DNA of 21,354 bases from Opitutaceae bacterium UBA2377 (GTDB taxonomy: Bacteria > Verrucomicrobiota > Verrucomicrobiia > Opitutales > Opitutaceae), in assembly GCA_002344205.1 (NCBI GenBank), contig DDSZ01000021.1, positions 1-21,354 of the forward strand, given 5' to 3'. Each line of letters begins with the position of its first letter. Within the stretch, counting starts at the first letter, position 1. Below, piece after piece: positions 1-8,281 of the stretch. The position numbers were made by a program, and so were the translations under genes. The notes beneath the pieces were generated by a model. That model ran no database searches. It was not told the origin of the DNA and worked only from the letters and a program-made list of their open reading frames with translations.

Positions 1-2716
1 CCAGATGGCCGTCCACGTGCCGCTTTCCCTTGAGGCGATCATGGAGTGCAAACTCCTCATGATGGCGACGAACAACATCTTCTCGCCTTCCTCCGGCAAG
101 CCGATCCTCACGCCCTCGCAGGACATCGTGCTGGGCGCCTACTACCTCACCATCGAGCCGCGCAAAAAGCCGGCGAAGAACGAGCGCGTGCCGCTGCTCA
201 GCGGCCTGCAGGAAGTGCTCTACGTGAAGGCCGACAGCGCCCTCAAGATGCACGACTGGGTCGATATCCCGAACCCCGATTTCGGTCGTGAGACCATCTT
301 CGGCAACAAGGACCGCCGCGTTCTGCGTTCGACCGTGGGCCGGGTGATCTTCAACCAGATCTGGCCGGCGGACCTCGGTTTCGTGAATTTCCCCGTGCCG
401 AAGGGCAAGCTGGGCGACCTCATCCTCAACACCTACAAGGTTGCGGGCGAGTCCGTCACGGTTGAAACCCTCGACAAGCTCAAGGAACTCGGTTTCCAAA
501 CCGCGTTCCAGGCCGGCATCTCGATCGGCATCGACGACATGATCATCCCCGAGTCCAAGAAGGAAATCGTCTCCGAGACCCGGAAGAAGATTTCCGAAGT
601 GGAGGCCCAGTTCAACAAGGGCATCATCACCGAGGGCGAGCGGAAGAACAAGATCATCGACTTGTGGACCGGCACGACCGACAAGATCGCGAAGGAGGTC
701 TTCGCCAAGCTGGAGTCCAATGAAGGCAAGACCGAGGTAAACCCGGTTTACATCATGATGGATTCCGGCGCGCGCGGCAACAAGCAGCAGGTGCGCCAGC
801 TTTGCGGCACCCGCGGCCTCATGGCCAAGCCTTCCGGCGAGATCATCGAGCGTCCCATCCTGTCCTCGTTCCGCGAGGGCCTCACGGTGCTCGAATACTT
901 CATCTCGACGCACGGCGCCCGCAAGGGTCTCGCCGACACCGCCCTCAAGACCGCTGACGCCGGCTACCTCACCCGCAAGCTTTGCGATGTGGCGATGGAC
1001 GTCATCATCTCCGAGGACGACTGCGGCGCGCGCGACGGCGTTTGGAAAAAGGCCATCTTCGAAGGCGACGATGAAATCGTCGGCCTGCGCGAGCGCATCA
1101 TCGGCCGCTTCTCGAGCGACGATGTGCACAATCCCATCAATCCTACCGAGGTCTTGGTGGCTTCCGGCGAATTGATCACGGAAGAGCTGGCCGCCAAGAT
1201 CGAGGACGTCGGCATCGAGCGGGTGAAGGTCATGTCGCCTTTGACCTCCCTCAGCCCGACCGGTATCGACGCCAAAAGCTACGGCATCAATCCCGCGACC
1301 AACAAGGTCGCGAAGATCGGCGACTCCGTTGGTATCATCGCGGCCCAGTCGATCGGCGAGCCCGGCACCCAGCTCACCATGCGCACCTTCCACATCGGTG
1401 GTGTTGCCTCCGGCGGCTTCAAGACGCCGGAGATTCGCGTGCGCGCGAGCGGCACCGTCAAGTATCGCGGCCTCCGCCTCGTCGAGACGGCCGAAGGTGC
1501 GGCCATCGTGCTGAACAAGACCGGCTCCATCCAAATCTTCGACGCCGAGGACAAAGAACTCGAGTCCTACAACATCGTGGTCGGCTCCTTCCTGCACGTC
1601 GCCGACGGCGCCAAGATTGAAAAGGGCGCTGTGCTCGCGCAGTGGGATCCTTACAACATTCCCGTGCTCTCCGAAAAGGGCGGCACGCTGGTGTTCAAGG
1701 ACATGATCCCCGGCGTTACGGTGAAGCGCGAGCTGGACGAATCGTCCGGCCGTATCGCCACCGTGGTGATTGAGCACAAGGAAGACCTCAATCCGCAGAT
1801 CGAGGTGCGCGACGCCAAAAACAAGCCGCTCGCCGCCTACGCGATTCCGGTCGGTGCGCAGATCGCCGTCAACGAAGGCGACATCATCCAGCCCGGCGCC
1901 TTGCTGGCCAAGACGCCGCGTCAAGCCTCCAAGACCAAGGACATCACCGGCGGTCTCCCGCGTGTCGCCGAGCTCTTTGAAGCTCGTCGTCCCAAGGATG
2001 CCGCGGAAATGTCCCGCATCGACGGCATTGTGTCCTTCGAGGGCACGGTTCGCGGCAAGCGCAAGCTGGTTGTGAAGAACGATGAGACCGCGCAGGAGGA
2101 GGAGCACCTCATTCCCACCGGCAAGCACATTATCGTGCAGCCGGGCGACGTGGTGCACAAGGGCCAGCATCTCACGGAAGGCGCCGCCGATCCGCATGAG
2201 ATCCTGGAAATCCTCGGGCCGTCCGCGCTCTACGACTTCCTGATTTCCCAGGTGCAGGAAGTTTATCGTCTCCAAGGCGTGACCATCAACGACAAGCACA
2301 TCGAGATCATCATCCGCCAGATGCTGCGGAAGGTTCGCATCACCGATCCCGGTGACAGCGAGTTCTTCTGGGGCGAGCAGGTTGATCGCTCGGCGTTCCT
2401 CATTGAAAACAAGCGCCTGGATTCCGCCGGTGGCAAACCCGCCGAAGCCGAGCCGATCCTGCTGGGCATCACGAAGGCTTCCTTGGAGACCGAGAGTTTC
2501 ATCTCGGCGGCATCCTTCCAGGAAACCACGCGTGTGCTCACCGACGCCTCGACCCTCGGCAAAGTGGACTCCCTCAAGGGTTTCAAGGAAAACGTAATCA
2601 TGGGTCACCTGATTCCGGCTGGCACGGGCCTCCCGAAATACAAGCAACTCAAAGTCACGTTGCCGTTTGGTGCCGAGCTTCCCGTGGAAGAAGCAGCAGC
2701 AACTGAAGCCAGTTAA
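1..2716 (+). CDS. rpoC: RNA polymerase subunit beta', 5' end missing
   Basis: The C-terminal 904 or so residues of beta', which forms the RNA polymerase active-site cleft with beta. Base 1 falls in the codon before Gln-Met-Ala-Val-His, just after where the catalytic NADFDGD motif should be, so the N-terminal zinc finger, clamp and catalytic aspartates lie outside. Counting Met at base 5 as residue 1, the bridge helix is about 290-325 (STHGARKG at 301), the first trigger-helix half 439-466 ([14 protein letters not shown]), an E. coli-like insertion of tandem sandwich-barrel domains about 470-640, and the second trigger half about 644-665 ([17 protein letters not shown]). The conserved C-terminus follows. 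Oddity: of the four cysteines of the second zinc finger only Cys340 (EDDCGAR) remains; the others are Ser415, Asp422 and Ser425. The reading frame is intact. A strong terminator follows, so rpoC closes its own transcript. Confidence 0.98.
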   Translation, partial: QMAVHVPLSLEAIMECKLLMMATNNIFSPSSGKPILTPSQDIVLGAYYLTIEPRKKPAKNERVPLLSGLQEVLYVKADSALKMHDWVDIPNPDFGRETIFGNKDRRVLRSTVGRVIFNQIWPADLGFVNFPVPKGKLGDLILNTYKVAGESVTVETLDKLKELGFQTAFQAGISIGIDDMIIPESKKEIVSETRKKISEVEAQFNKGIITEGERKNKIIDLWTGTTDKIAKEVFAKLESNEGKTEVNPVYIMMDSGARGNKQQVRQLCGTRGLMAKPSGEIIERPILSSFREGLTVLEYFISTHGARKGLADTALKTADAGYLTRKLCDVAMDVIISEDDCGARDGVWKKAIFEGDDEIVGLRERIIGRFSSDDVHNPINPTEVLVASGELITEELAAKIEDVGIERVKVMSPLTSLSPTGIDAKSYGINPATNKVAKIGDSVGIIAAQSIGEPGTQLTMRTFHIGGVASGGFKTPEIRVRASGTVKYRGLRLVETAEGAAIVLNKTGSIQIFDAEDKELESYNIVVGSFLHVADGAKIEKGAVLAQWDPYNIPVLSEKGGTLVFKDMIPGVTVKRELDESSGRIATVVIEHKEDLNPQIEVRDAKNKPLAAYAIPVGAQIAVNEGDIIQPGALLAKTPRQASKTKDITGGLPRVAELFEARRPKDAAEMSRIDGIVSFEGTVRGKRKLVVKNDETAQEEEHLIPTGKHIIVQPGDVVHKGQHLTEGAADPHEILEILGPSALYDFLISQVQEVYRLQGVTINDKHIEIIIRQMLRKVRITDPGDSEFFWGEQVDRSAFLIENKRLDSAGGKPAEAEPILLGITKASLETESFISAASFQETTRVLTDASTLGKVDSLKGFKENVIMGHLIPAGTGLPKYKQLKVTLPFGAELPVEEAAATEAS

Positions 2717-2739
2717 AGCTGGTTTCAACCAATCATAAC

Positions 2740-2774
2740 AAGAAGCCGCGGATGAAAATCCGCGGCTTCTTTTA
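2740..2774 (+). terminator. Intrinsic terminator after rpoC
   Basis: A perfect 12-bp inverted repeat (2742-2753 with 2758-2769) around a GAAA tetraloop is followed by TTTTA. Two flanking A-T pairs (2740-2741 with 2770-2771) lengthen the stem to 14 bp. It starts 23 bases after the rpoC stop and is a textbook Rho-independent terminator, separating the rpoBC transcript from the str operon. Confidence 0.95.
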
Positions 2775-3026
2775 TCAATGATCTGCCGGTGCCTGCGAGT
2801 CATGGGCAAAGCGGCAAAGCCAGTAAAGCCGGCCGCAATACCTGCGGCTTAAGGCAGGGGCTATCAGTGGGCATCAGCTCGGATACCTCCACCCGGAACC
2901 GCCAATGACAACAATCTTAGGGTAGGGGAGCAGTTCGTGCTTGAATTCGCGCTGCTGACGGCGGATTTTGACCGGCTCTCACTTTTACCAGCGCGTTTTC
3001 AGCCTGCCTGAAGAACGCTTTTTCAT

Positions 3027-3059
3027 TCGCGAGCCGGGGCCAAATCCCGGGTTTCGCGA
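3027..3059 (+). promoter_or_regulatory. Hairpin I of the rpsL leader
   Basis: TCGCGA at 3027-3032 can pair with TCGCGA at 3054-3059. CCGGG at 3034-3038 can pair with CCCGG at 3046-3050 above a small bulge, leaving a 7-base loop. It is GC-rich and lies only 7 bases upstream of hairpin II. No T-tract follows, so it is not itself a terminator. Function is inferred only from position. Confidence 0.45.
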
Positions 3060-3066
3060 GAACTCA

Positions 3067-3110
3067 TACTTTTCGCCAAAAAGTTCTTGCCCAGCTTTTG
3101 GCGAAGGGTA
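3067..3110 (+). promoter_or_regulatory. Hairpin II of the rpsL leader, possible attenuator
   Basis: TTCGCCAAAA (3072-3081) is perfectly complementary to TTTTGGCGAA (3096-3105). The stem extends outward by five pairs (3067-3071 with 3106-3110, two of them G-U), giving 15 bp around a 14-base loop. The tract GCTTTTTCCTCTTTT starts at 3111. A strong stem followed by a U-rich run resembles an intrinsic terminator 40 bases before the rpsL start, so transcription attenuation or autogenous control by an operon product is plausible. Confidence 0.55.
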
Positions 3111-3150
3111 GCTTTTTCCTCTTTTCCCTAATTCTCACTCTTAAATCTGT

Positions 3151-3531
3151 ATGCCGACCATCAATCAACTCGTGCGCAAAGGCCGCCGCAAGGTTGTCAC
3201 CAAGTCGAAGTCTCCGGCTTTGGATGCCAATCCTTTCCGTCGTGGCGTGTGCGTGCAGGTAATGACCCGCACCCCCAAGAAACCGAATTCTGCGATCCGC
3301 AAGGTCGCCAAGGTGCGGCTTACCAACGGCAACGAAGTCATCTCCTACATTCCTGACGAGGGGCACAACCTCCAGGAGCACTCCATCGTGCTGGTGCGCG
3401 GTGGCCGCGTGAAGGATCTCCCCGGCGTTCGCTACCACATCGTGCGTGGCACCCTCGACGCCACTGGCGTTGAGAAACGCCGTCGCAGTCGCTCCAAATA
3501 TGGCGTCAAACGCCCGAAGGCCGCCAAGTAA
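3151..3531 (+). CDS. rpsL: 30S ribosomal protein S12
   Basis: S12 sits at the decoding centre of the 30S subunit and helps check codon-anticodon pairing. The 126-residue product has the family start [12 protein letters not shown], the TPKKPNSA loop (Lys43 and Lys44, Met counted) and [11 protein letters not shown] (Lys88, Asp89). The classical streptomycin-resistance lysines are wild type, and the aspartate that RimO methylthiolates in other bacteria is present. The usual GCP near residue 26 is replaced by ANP. ATG 3151 gives the exact family N-terminus although the upstream sequence has no Shine-Dalgarno match. It is the first gene of the str operon, with rpsG 26 bases downstream. Confidence 0.98.
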   Translation: MPTINQLVRKGRRKVVTKSKSPALDANPFRRGVCVQVMTRTPKKPNSAIRKVAKVRLTNGNEVISYIPDEGHNLQEHSIVLVRGGRVKDLPGVRYHIVRGTLDATGVEKRRRSRSKYGVKRPKAAK

Positions 3532-3557
3532 ACGTTCTTTCAACCCGATTTTAAGTC

Positions 3558-4031
3558 ATGTCACGCCGTCACAGAGCCACCAAGCGCCAAGCCGATCCCG
3601 ATATCCGCTACAACAGCCCCCTCGTGGCGCACTTGGTCAATGTCATCATGAAGAGCGGCAAGAAGAATCTTGCCCAACGCATCGTTTACGGCGCGTTCGA
3701 GAAAGTCTCCGAGAAGCTCGACAAGGGCAATCCGGTGGACCTGCTCCTCGGCGCCTTGGAAAACGCCCGGCCCCGGCTCGAAGTGAAGAGCCGCCGCGTC
3801 GGTGGTGCCACCTATCAGGTTCCGGTGGAGATTTCCTTTGAGCGGCAGGAGTCGCTTGCGTTGCGCTGGATCGTGACGGCCGCCGGCAGCCGCAAAGGCG
3901 TGCCGATGAAGGACGCGCTCGCGGCCGAAATCATCGATGCTTACAACAACACGGGCAGTGTCGTGAAAAAGAAGGAAGACACCCACAAGATGGCGCAGGC
4001 TAACCGCGCTTTCGCTCACCTCCGCTGGTAA
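3558..4031 (+). CDS. rpsG: 30S ribosomal protein S7
   Basis: S7 is a primary 16S rRNA binder that nucleates the 30S head and contacts mRNA and tRNA at the exit site. The 157-residue length is typical. The sequence has the basic [10 protein letters not shown] start, the helical core (NVIMKSGKK), the arm segment [20 protein letters not shown] and the normal end NRAFAHLRW. No Shine-Dalgarno sequence precedes ATG 3558; translation may depend on coupling with rpsL 26 bases upstream. fusA follows after 8 bases. In E. coli S7 is the translational repressor of this operon; whether it acts so here cannot be read from the sequence. Confidence 0.98.
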   Translation: MSRRHRATKRQADPDIRYNSPLVAHLVNVIMKSGKKNLAQRIVYGAFEKVSEKLDKGNPVDLLLGALENARPRLEVKSRRVGGATYQVPVEISFERQESLALRWIVTAAGSRKGVPMKDALAAEIIDAYNNTGSVVKKKEDTHKMAQANRAFAHLRW

Positions 4032-4039
4032 GGCCGCCC

Positions 4040-6226
4040 ATGTCCGTCGCTGTTCCCAATATCACCATCGTCACCGAGAAATCGAAGGTTTCTTCGGTCA
4101 ACGCCAAAGCCCGTCCGTTCCCGCTCGAATGGACTCGCAACATCGGCATTGCCGCGCACATTGACGCCGGCAAAACCACCACCAGCGAGCGCATCCTTTT
4201 CTACTCGGGCAGCGTCCACAAAATGGGCGAAGTGCACGAAGGCACAGCGGTCACCGACTGGATGGAGCAGGAGCGCGAGCGCGGCATCACCATTACTGCC
4301 GCCGCCATCTCCTGCGCGTGGAATGCATCTTGCGGCCCGTGGAAGGGTATCAAGCAGCGCATCAACATCATCGACACCCCGGGGCACGTGGACTTCACCG
4401 CCGAGGTCGAGCGCTCCATGCGGGTGCTCGACGGCGCGGTTGCGGTCTTCTGTGCGGTTGCGGGTGTCCAGCCCCAGTCCGAGACGGTCTGGCGCCAAGC
4501 CAACAAGTATGGCGTGCCGCGCATCGCCTTCATCAACAAGATGGACCGCACCGGCGCCGATTTCTTCCGCGCCATCGACGAGATGCGCGCCAAGCTGGGC
4601 GCCAATGCCCACGCCCTGTTTCTGCCCATCGGCAAGGAAGAGAACTTCACCGGTCTGGTGGATCTGGTGCAGAACTGCGCTTATATCTTTGAGGATCCGG
4701 CCAATATGGACCTCGACCCGACCCGGCATCCGATCCCGGCGGAGCTCGCGGCGGATGCCAAAAAATATCGCGAGAAACTGATCGAGGCGGCGTCTGATTT
4801 TGACGATGTCTTGGCTGAAAAATATCTCGGCGGTGAGGAAATCTCATCGGACGAACTTCTGGTGGCGGTGCGCAAGGCGACCGTTTCCATGAAGTTTACC
4901 GGCGTCATCCCCGGTTCCGCTTTCAAGAAAAAGGGCGTCCAGCGTCTGCTCGATTGCGTCGTCAACTACCTCCCCAGCCCGATCGACGTTCCGCCTATGG
5001 TCGGGCAGGACAGCGACGGCAAGGAAGTTTCCGTGCTTGTGGACGACAACGCCAAGCTCGCGGGTCTGGCCTTCAAGCTTTGGACCGATCCGTTCGTCGG
5101 CAAACTGGTTTTCTACCGGGTTTACACCGGCACCCTGCAAAAGGGCACCTCGCTCTACAATCCCCGCACCCGCCGCTCCGAGCGCGTCAGCCGTTTGGTG
5201 CTCATGCGCGCGATGGACCGCGAAGAGATCGATGTGGCTTACTCGGGCGACATCTGCGCCTTGGTTGGTGTCAAGGACGTCATTACGGGCGATACGCTCT
5301 GCAACGATGACTACGATGTCCGTCTTGAGCCGCCTTCCTTCCCAGAGCCGGTGATCGCGATGTCCATCGAGCCGAATTCGAAGGCCGACCAGGAGAAGCT
5401 TGGCAGTGCTCTGCAGCGTCTGGTGGCTGAGGATCCGACCCTGCGTGTGAAAACCGATCAGGACACCGGCCAAACCATTCTCGCCGGCATGGGTGAGTTG
5501 CACCTCGAAATCATCGTGGACCGCATGAAGCGCGAGTTCAAGGTGGAGGCCACGGTCGGCAAGCCGCAGATCGCTTATCGCGAGACTGTCCTCGCCGCCG
5601 CAGATGGCGAAGGCAAATTCATCCGTCAGTCCGGTGGCAAAGGCCAATATGGCCATGTCGTCGTCAAGATTGAGCCCAACGAAAAGGGCAAGGGTGTCGA
5701 GGTCGTCAACGAGATCGTGGGCGGCGTCATCCCGAAAGAATTCATCAAGCCGTCCACCGATGGTATCCTCGAGGGCGCCAACAACGGCGTCGTTGCGGGT
5801 TACCCGGTGGTGGATGTTATCGTCCGCATTGTTGACGGTTCCTTCCACGAGGTCGACTCATCCGAAATGGCCTTCAAGATGGCCGGCATCTTCGCCTTCA
5901 AGGAAGCGATGAAGGTCGCCAAGCCGATCCTGCTGGAGCCCATCATGGGCGTCGAGGTCACCACGCCGGAAGAATACGCCGGCGATCTCATGGGTGATAT
6001 CAACCGTCGTCGCGGCGCCATCCAAGGCATGGAAAACAAGAACGCCGCCACGATCATCAACGCGCACGTTCCGCTTGAGACCCTCTTCGGCTACGTCACC
6101 GACATTCGCTCGCTCTCCAAGGGCCGTGCGAGCGCGTCGATCACGCCGTCGCACTTCGAGCAGGTTCCGAACTCGCTCCTCTCCAAGATTGTCGAGTCTT
6201 CCGTCAAGGCTCCCGCCCGCACCTAA
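4040..6226 (+). CDS. fusA: Elongation factor G
   Basis: EF-G is the GTPase that drives tRNA-mRNA translocation and, with RRF, splits terminated ribosomes. The GTPase motifs are intact: AHIDAGKT (39-46), RGITI (81-85), DTPGH (112-116), NKMD (166-169) and a GSA G5 motif. Domain IV keeps GGKGQYGH and the tip [10 protein letters not shown], whose histidine matches the tip residue used in translocation. At 728 residues it is longer than the usual 690-705. An N-terminal extension of about 24 residues precedes RNIGIAAH, and a few residues are inserted (NASCGPWKG, 95-103) before the G3 strand. No later Met allows a shorter start. TAAGG six bases before ATG is a weak Shine-Dalgarno match. tuf, usually next, is absent. 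Confidence 0.98.
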   Translation: MSVAVPNITIVTEKSKVSSVNAKARPFPLEWTRNIGIAAHIDAGKTTTSERILFYSGSVHKMGEVHEGTAVTDWMEQERERGITITAAAISCAWNASCGPWKGIKQRINIIDTPGHVDFTAEVERSMRVLDGAVAVFCAVAGVQPQSETVWRQANKYGVPRIAFINKMDRTGADFFRAIDEMRAKLGANAHALFLPIGKEENFTGLVDLVQNCAYIFEDPANMDLDPTRHPIPAELAADAKKYREKLIEAASDFDDVLAEKYLGGEEISSDELLVAVRKATVSMKFTGVIPGSAFKKKGVQRLLDCVVNYLPSPIDVPPMVGQDSDGKEVSVLVDDNAKLAGLAFKLWTDPFVGKLVFYRVYTGTLQKGTSLYNPRTRRSERVSRLVLMRAMDREEIDVAYSGDICALVGVKDVITGDTLCNDDYDVRLEPPSFPEPVIAMSIEPNSKADQEKLGSALQRLVAEDPTLRVKTDQDTGQTILAGMGELHLEIIVDRMKREFKVEATVGKPQIAYRETVLAAADGEGKFIRQSGGKGQYGHVVVKIEPNEKGKGVEVVNEIVGGVIPKEFIKPSTDGILEGANNGVVAGYPVVDVIVRIVDGSFHEVDSSEMAFKMAGIFAFKEAMKVAKPILLEPIMGVEVTTPEEYAGDLMGDINRRRGAIQGMENKNAATIINAHVPLETLFGYVTDIRSLSKGRASASITPSHFEQVPNSLLSKIVESSVKAPART

Positions 6227-6245
6227 ACCTTCGTTCTTTTTAGCC

Positions 6246-6554
6246 ATGAAAGGCCAACGCATTCGCATCAAACTCCAAGGCTTCGACTATCGGGTCATCG
6301 ACCAGTCGGCCCTGGAGATCGTCGAGACCGCCAAGCGCTCCGGCGCCCGTGTCTCCGGTCCCATCCCGCTGCCCACCCGCATCGAGAAACTCACCGTGAA
6401 CCGCTCCCCGCACGTGGACAAGAAGTCCATGGAGCAGTTCGAGTCGCGCACCCACAAGCGCCTCATCGACATCATCGAGCCGACCGCCCAGACGGTGGAC
6501 GAGCTCAAGAAGCTCAACCTGCCTTCCGGCGTCGATATCACCATCAACGTATAA
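6246..6554 (+). CDS. rpsJ: 30S ribosomal protein S10
   Basis: S10 belongs to the 30S head and, in E. coli, also joins NusB in antitermination complexes. The 102-residue product from ATG 6246 is full length and typical: [16 protein letters not shown], the loop [20 protein letters not shown] and the end GVDITINV. The frame stays open upstream into fusA, but only this start gives the family N-terminus. No Shine-Dalgarno sequence is seen. It directly follows fusA by 19 bases and is separated from rplC by 112 bases, so here it looks like the last gene of the str block rather than the first of an S10 operon. Confidence 0.97.
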   Translation: MKGQRIRIKLQGFDYRVIDQSALEIVETAKRSGARVSGPIPLPTRIEKLTVNRSPHVDKKSMEQFESRTHKRLIDIIEPTAQTVDELKKLNLPSGVDITINV

Positions 6555-6555
6555 T
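6550..6555 (+). promoter_or_regulatory. Candidate -10 element for an rplC-proximal promoter
   Basis: A perfect TATAAT overlaps the rpsJ stop codon in otherwise GC-rich DNA, at the largest gap in the str-S10 block. No good -35 hexamer is found 16-18 bases upstream (CGGCGT at the 17-base position) and there is no extended -10 TG. If active, transcription would begin near 6562 and give a leader of about 105 bases before rplC. Confidence 0.4.
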
Positions 6556-6587
6556 TTCCTGATCCCACAACTCCTCGGTTAGTGCTG

Positions 6588-6656
6588 CCCATGTGCGCCC
6601 CGCGCACCGCTGGGTTTCCCTAATGTAGGTCGTTAAACGGAAAACCTTCCACCTAC
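6588..6656 (+). promoter_or_regulatory. Structured leader upstream of rplC
   Basis: Two hairpins can be drawn. The first pairs GTGCGC (6593-6598) with GCGCAC (6602-6607) and is extended by CCCA (6588-6591) with TGGG (6611-6614). The second pairs GTAGGT (6625-6630) with ACCTAC (6651-6656), only ten bases before the rplC ATG. Neither has a terminator T-tract. In E. coli, L4 controls the S10 operon through a structured leader; this leader lies one gene further in and shares no evident sequence with it, so a similar role is a guess. Confidence 0.4.
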
Positions 6657-6666
6657 CACTTAGCTT

Positions 6667-7314
6667 ATGATCTCATCGCTTTTAGGTAAAAAACTCGGAA
6701 TGACCCAGGTCTACGATGCACAGAATGTGCTCGTGCCGGTCACCGTGGTCGAAGCTGGTCCCTGCACGATCGTGCAGGTCAAGACCGCTGCCACCGACGG
6801 TTACAATGCCGTCCAGATCGGCTTCTCGGCCAAGAAAACCAAGAACAGCAGCAAGGCGGAGCTGAACCACGCCAAAAAGGCCGGTCTGGAGACCGCTCCT
6901 CGCGTGCTCAGTGAAATCCGGCTTGCCGCCGCTCCCACCCTCAAGGTCGGTGATGTCATCACCGTCACTTCCTTCGCGGAAGACCAGTTGGTTGATGTCA
7001 TCGGCATCACCAAGGGCAAAGGCTTCCAAGGTGTGGTGAAGCGTTTCCGTGTCGCCGGCGGTCCCGCCTCGCACGGTTCGATGTTCCACCGCCGCATCGG
7101 TTCGGTCGGCATGCGCCAGACCCCGGGCCGCGTTTGGAAGAACCAAGCGATGCCCGGCCACATGGGCAGCGAAAAGCGCACGGTGCAGAACCTGCGCGTC
7201 GTAAAGGTCATCGCCGACAAGAATCTCATCCTCGTCAAAGGTGCCATTCCCGGTGCCAACGGCGACGATGTCATCGTGCGCAGCGCCATCAAGGGCCAGC
7301 CCAAGAAAGCCTGA
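6667..7314 (+). CDS. rplC: 50S ribosomal protein L3
   Basis: L3 binds 23S rRNA early in assembly and its long loop reaches the peptidyl-transferase region. The 215-residue product shows the start SSLLGKKLGMTQVYD, the segment ITKGKGFQGVVKRF and the loop GGPASHGSMFHRRIGSVGM followed by RQTPGRVWKNQAMPGHMG. The Gln in RQTPG aligns with the residue methylated by PrmB in E. coli. Length and motifs are normal. No Shine-Dalgarno precedes the ATG; a short hairpin ends ten bases upstream. rplD follows after 19 bases. Confidence 0.98.
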   Translation: MISSLLGKKLGMTQVYDAQNVLVPVTVVEAGPCTIVQVKTAATDGYNAVQIGFSAKKTKNSSKAELNHAKKAGLETAPRVLSEIRLAAAPTLKVGDVITVTSFAEDQLVDVIGITKGKGFQGVVKRFRVAGGPASHGSMFHRRIGSVGMRQTPGRVWKNQAMPGHMGSEKRTVQNLRVVKVIADKNLILVKGAIPGANGDDVIVRSAIKGQPKKA

Positions 7315-7333
7315 CCGGAGATAATCCAAAGCC

Positions 7334-7969
7334 ATGAAACTCACCGTTTTTAGTTCCGACGGCAAAACCAGCAGCGAAAAGGATTTCGCCGGTCTGCCGA
7401 CCTTCGAAGGCGACAAAGGCCTCCAGGCCGTGAAGGAAGTGATTGTCGCGATCAATGCCAACAACCGGCAGGGCACGCACTCCACCAAGACCCGCGGCGA
7501 AGTCCGCGGCGGTGGCAAGAAGCCCTGGCGCCAGAAGGGCACCGGGCGTGCGCGCGCCGGCTCCATCCGCTCCCCCCTGTGGGTCGGTGGTGGCGTCGTG
7601 TTCGGCCCCAAGCCCCGCGATTACTCCAAGAAGATCAACGGCAAGGTCAAAGCCCTTGCCTTCAGCCGCGCGCTCTTTGACCGCGCTGCCGCCGGTGAGC
7701 TCGCCGTGATCGAGCAATTCGCCGTCGCCCAGCCCAAGACCAAGCTCGTGAACGAGGTCGTCGGCCGCATCGCCCCCAAGGGCAAGGTGCTGCTCGTGGA
7801 TGCTCCCTTTGCGATCGAGGCCGCCCGCGCCGCCCGCAACATCCAGCGCGTTTCCCTTCAGGAAGCCGCCAAGCTCAACACCTTGGACTTGGCTCAATAC
7901 CAGAAGATCATCGTCAGCACCAAGGCGCTCGAGGCGATCATCGCCCGCGTCAACGGAGGTAAGAACTAA
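7334..7969 (+). CDS. rplD: 50S ribosomal protein L4
   Basis: L4 binds 23S rRNA and lines the exit-tunnel constriction with L22; in E. coli it also represses its own operon. The 211 residues include the tunnel loop THSTKTRGEVRGGGKKPWRQ followed by KGTGRARAGSIRSP, with no visible macrolide-type change, and the C-terminal globular part (IIVSTKALEAIIAR). GGAG lies 13 bases before ATG, a distant Shine-Dalgarno match. The TAA stop overlaps the rplW ATG by one base (TAATG), a classic termination-reinitiation arrangement. Confidence 0.98.
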   Translation: MKLTVFSSDGKTSSEKDFAGLPTFEGDKGLQAVKEVIVAINANNRQGTHSTKTRGEVRGGGKKPWRQKGTGRARAGSIRSPLWVGGGVVFGPKPRDYSKKINGKVKALAFSRALFDRAAAGELAVIEQFAVAQPKTKLVNEVVGRIAPKGKVLLVDAPFAIEAARAARNIQRVSLQEAAKLNTLDLAQYQKIIVSTKALEAIIARVNGGKN

Positions 7970-8250
7970 TGAACGCCGATAAAGTTCTCAAGCACGCCCG
8001 TCTCACAGAGAAGGCCACCAAGCAGTCGGCCGATCTCGGACAATACACGTTCGAGGTTTATCCGAGCGCCACCAAGGATACCATTGCGGCTGCCATCGAG
8101 CAGACGTTCAAGGTCACCGTGCGCCGCGTTAACATCCAAAACTACCGCGGCAAAAACAAGAAGAGCCGCACCGGCCGCCCGACGGTTGGTTCCGACTACA
8201 AGAAGGCGATCGTGACCCTCAAGTCGGGCGACAAGATCGAGCTCGTCTGA
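7969..8250 (+). CDS. rplW: 50S ribosomal protein L23
   Basis: L23 lies at the polypeptide exit and is the docking site for trigger factor and SRP. The 93-residue product is typical: VLKHARLTEKATKQ, YTFEVYPSATKDTIAAAIEQ, FKVTVRRVNIQNYRGK and the end DYKKAIVTLKSGDKIELV. The start overlaps the rplD stop by one base and is preceded by a strong GGAGGT eight bases upstream that lies inside the rplD coding end, so both Shine-Dalgarno recognition and coupling probably set its expression. Confidence 0.97.
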   Translation: MNADKVLKHARLTEKATKQSADLGQYTFEVYPSATKDTIAAAIEQTFKVTVRRVNIQNYRGKNKKSRTGRPTVGSDYKKAIVTLKSGDKIELV

Positions 8251-8281
8251 TCGGCGCGCTGAACCCACGGAGAATCCCATC

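Larger units (their letters stand above)
2775..3150 (+). promoter_or_regulatory. Gene-free leader and promoter region upstream of rpsL
   Basis: These 376 bases hold no credible ORF; the longest I noticed starts at 2779 and runs 24 codons. Because a terminator precedes it, the str operon promoter must lie here, but I see no convincing sigma-70 pair. The best candidate is TTGAAT at 2941 with a 17-base spacer to GATTTT at 2964, which is weak. CATACT at 3065 is a possible -10 without a -35. Two hairpins (3027-3059 and 3067-3110) occupy the rpsL-proximal third, suggesting an mRNA leader with a control element. The last 40 bases before rpsL are pyrimidine-rich, poor in G and lack a Shine-Dalgarno sequence. 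Confidence 0.6.

Noticed and set aside
2779..2853. Small 24-codon ORF in the rpoC-rpsL gap
   Set aside because: It has no ribosome-binding site or recognisable sequence, and lies close behind the rpoC terminator.
2968..2973. TTGACC as a -35 box for the str promoter
   Set aside because: No acceptable -10 hexamer occurs 15-19 bases downstream (sequences are GC-rich).
3277..3430. Streptomycin-resistance change in S12
   Set aside because: Both diagnostic lysines (43/44 and 88 with Met counted) are wild type.
5994..6245. N-terminal extension of rpsJ reaching into fusA
   Set aside because: The frame is open, but S10 homology starts exactly at ATG 6246 and the upstream part translates the fusA end out of frame.
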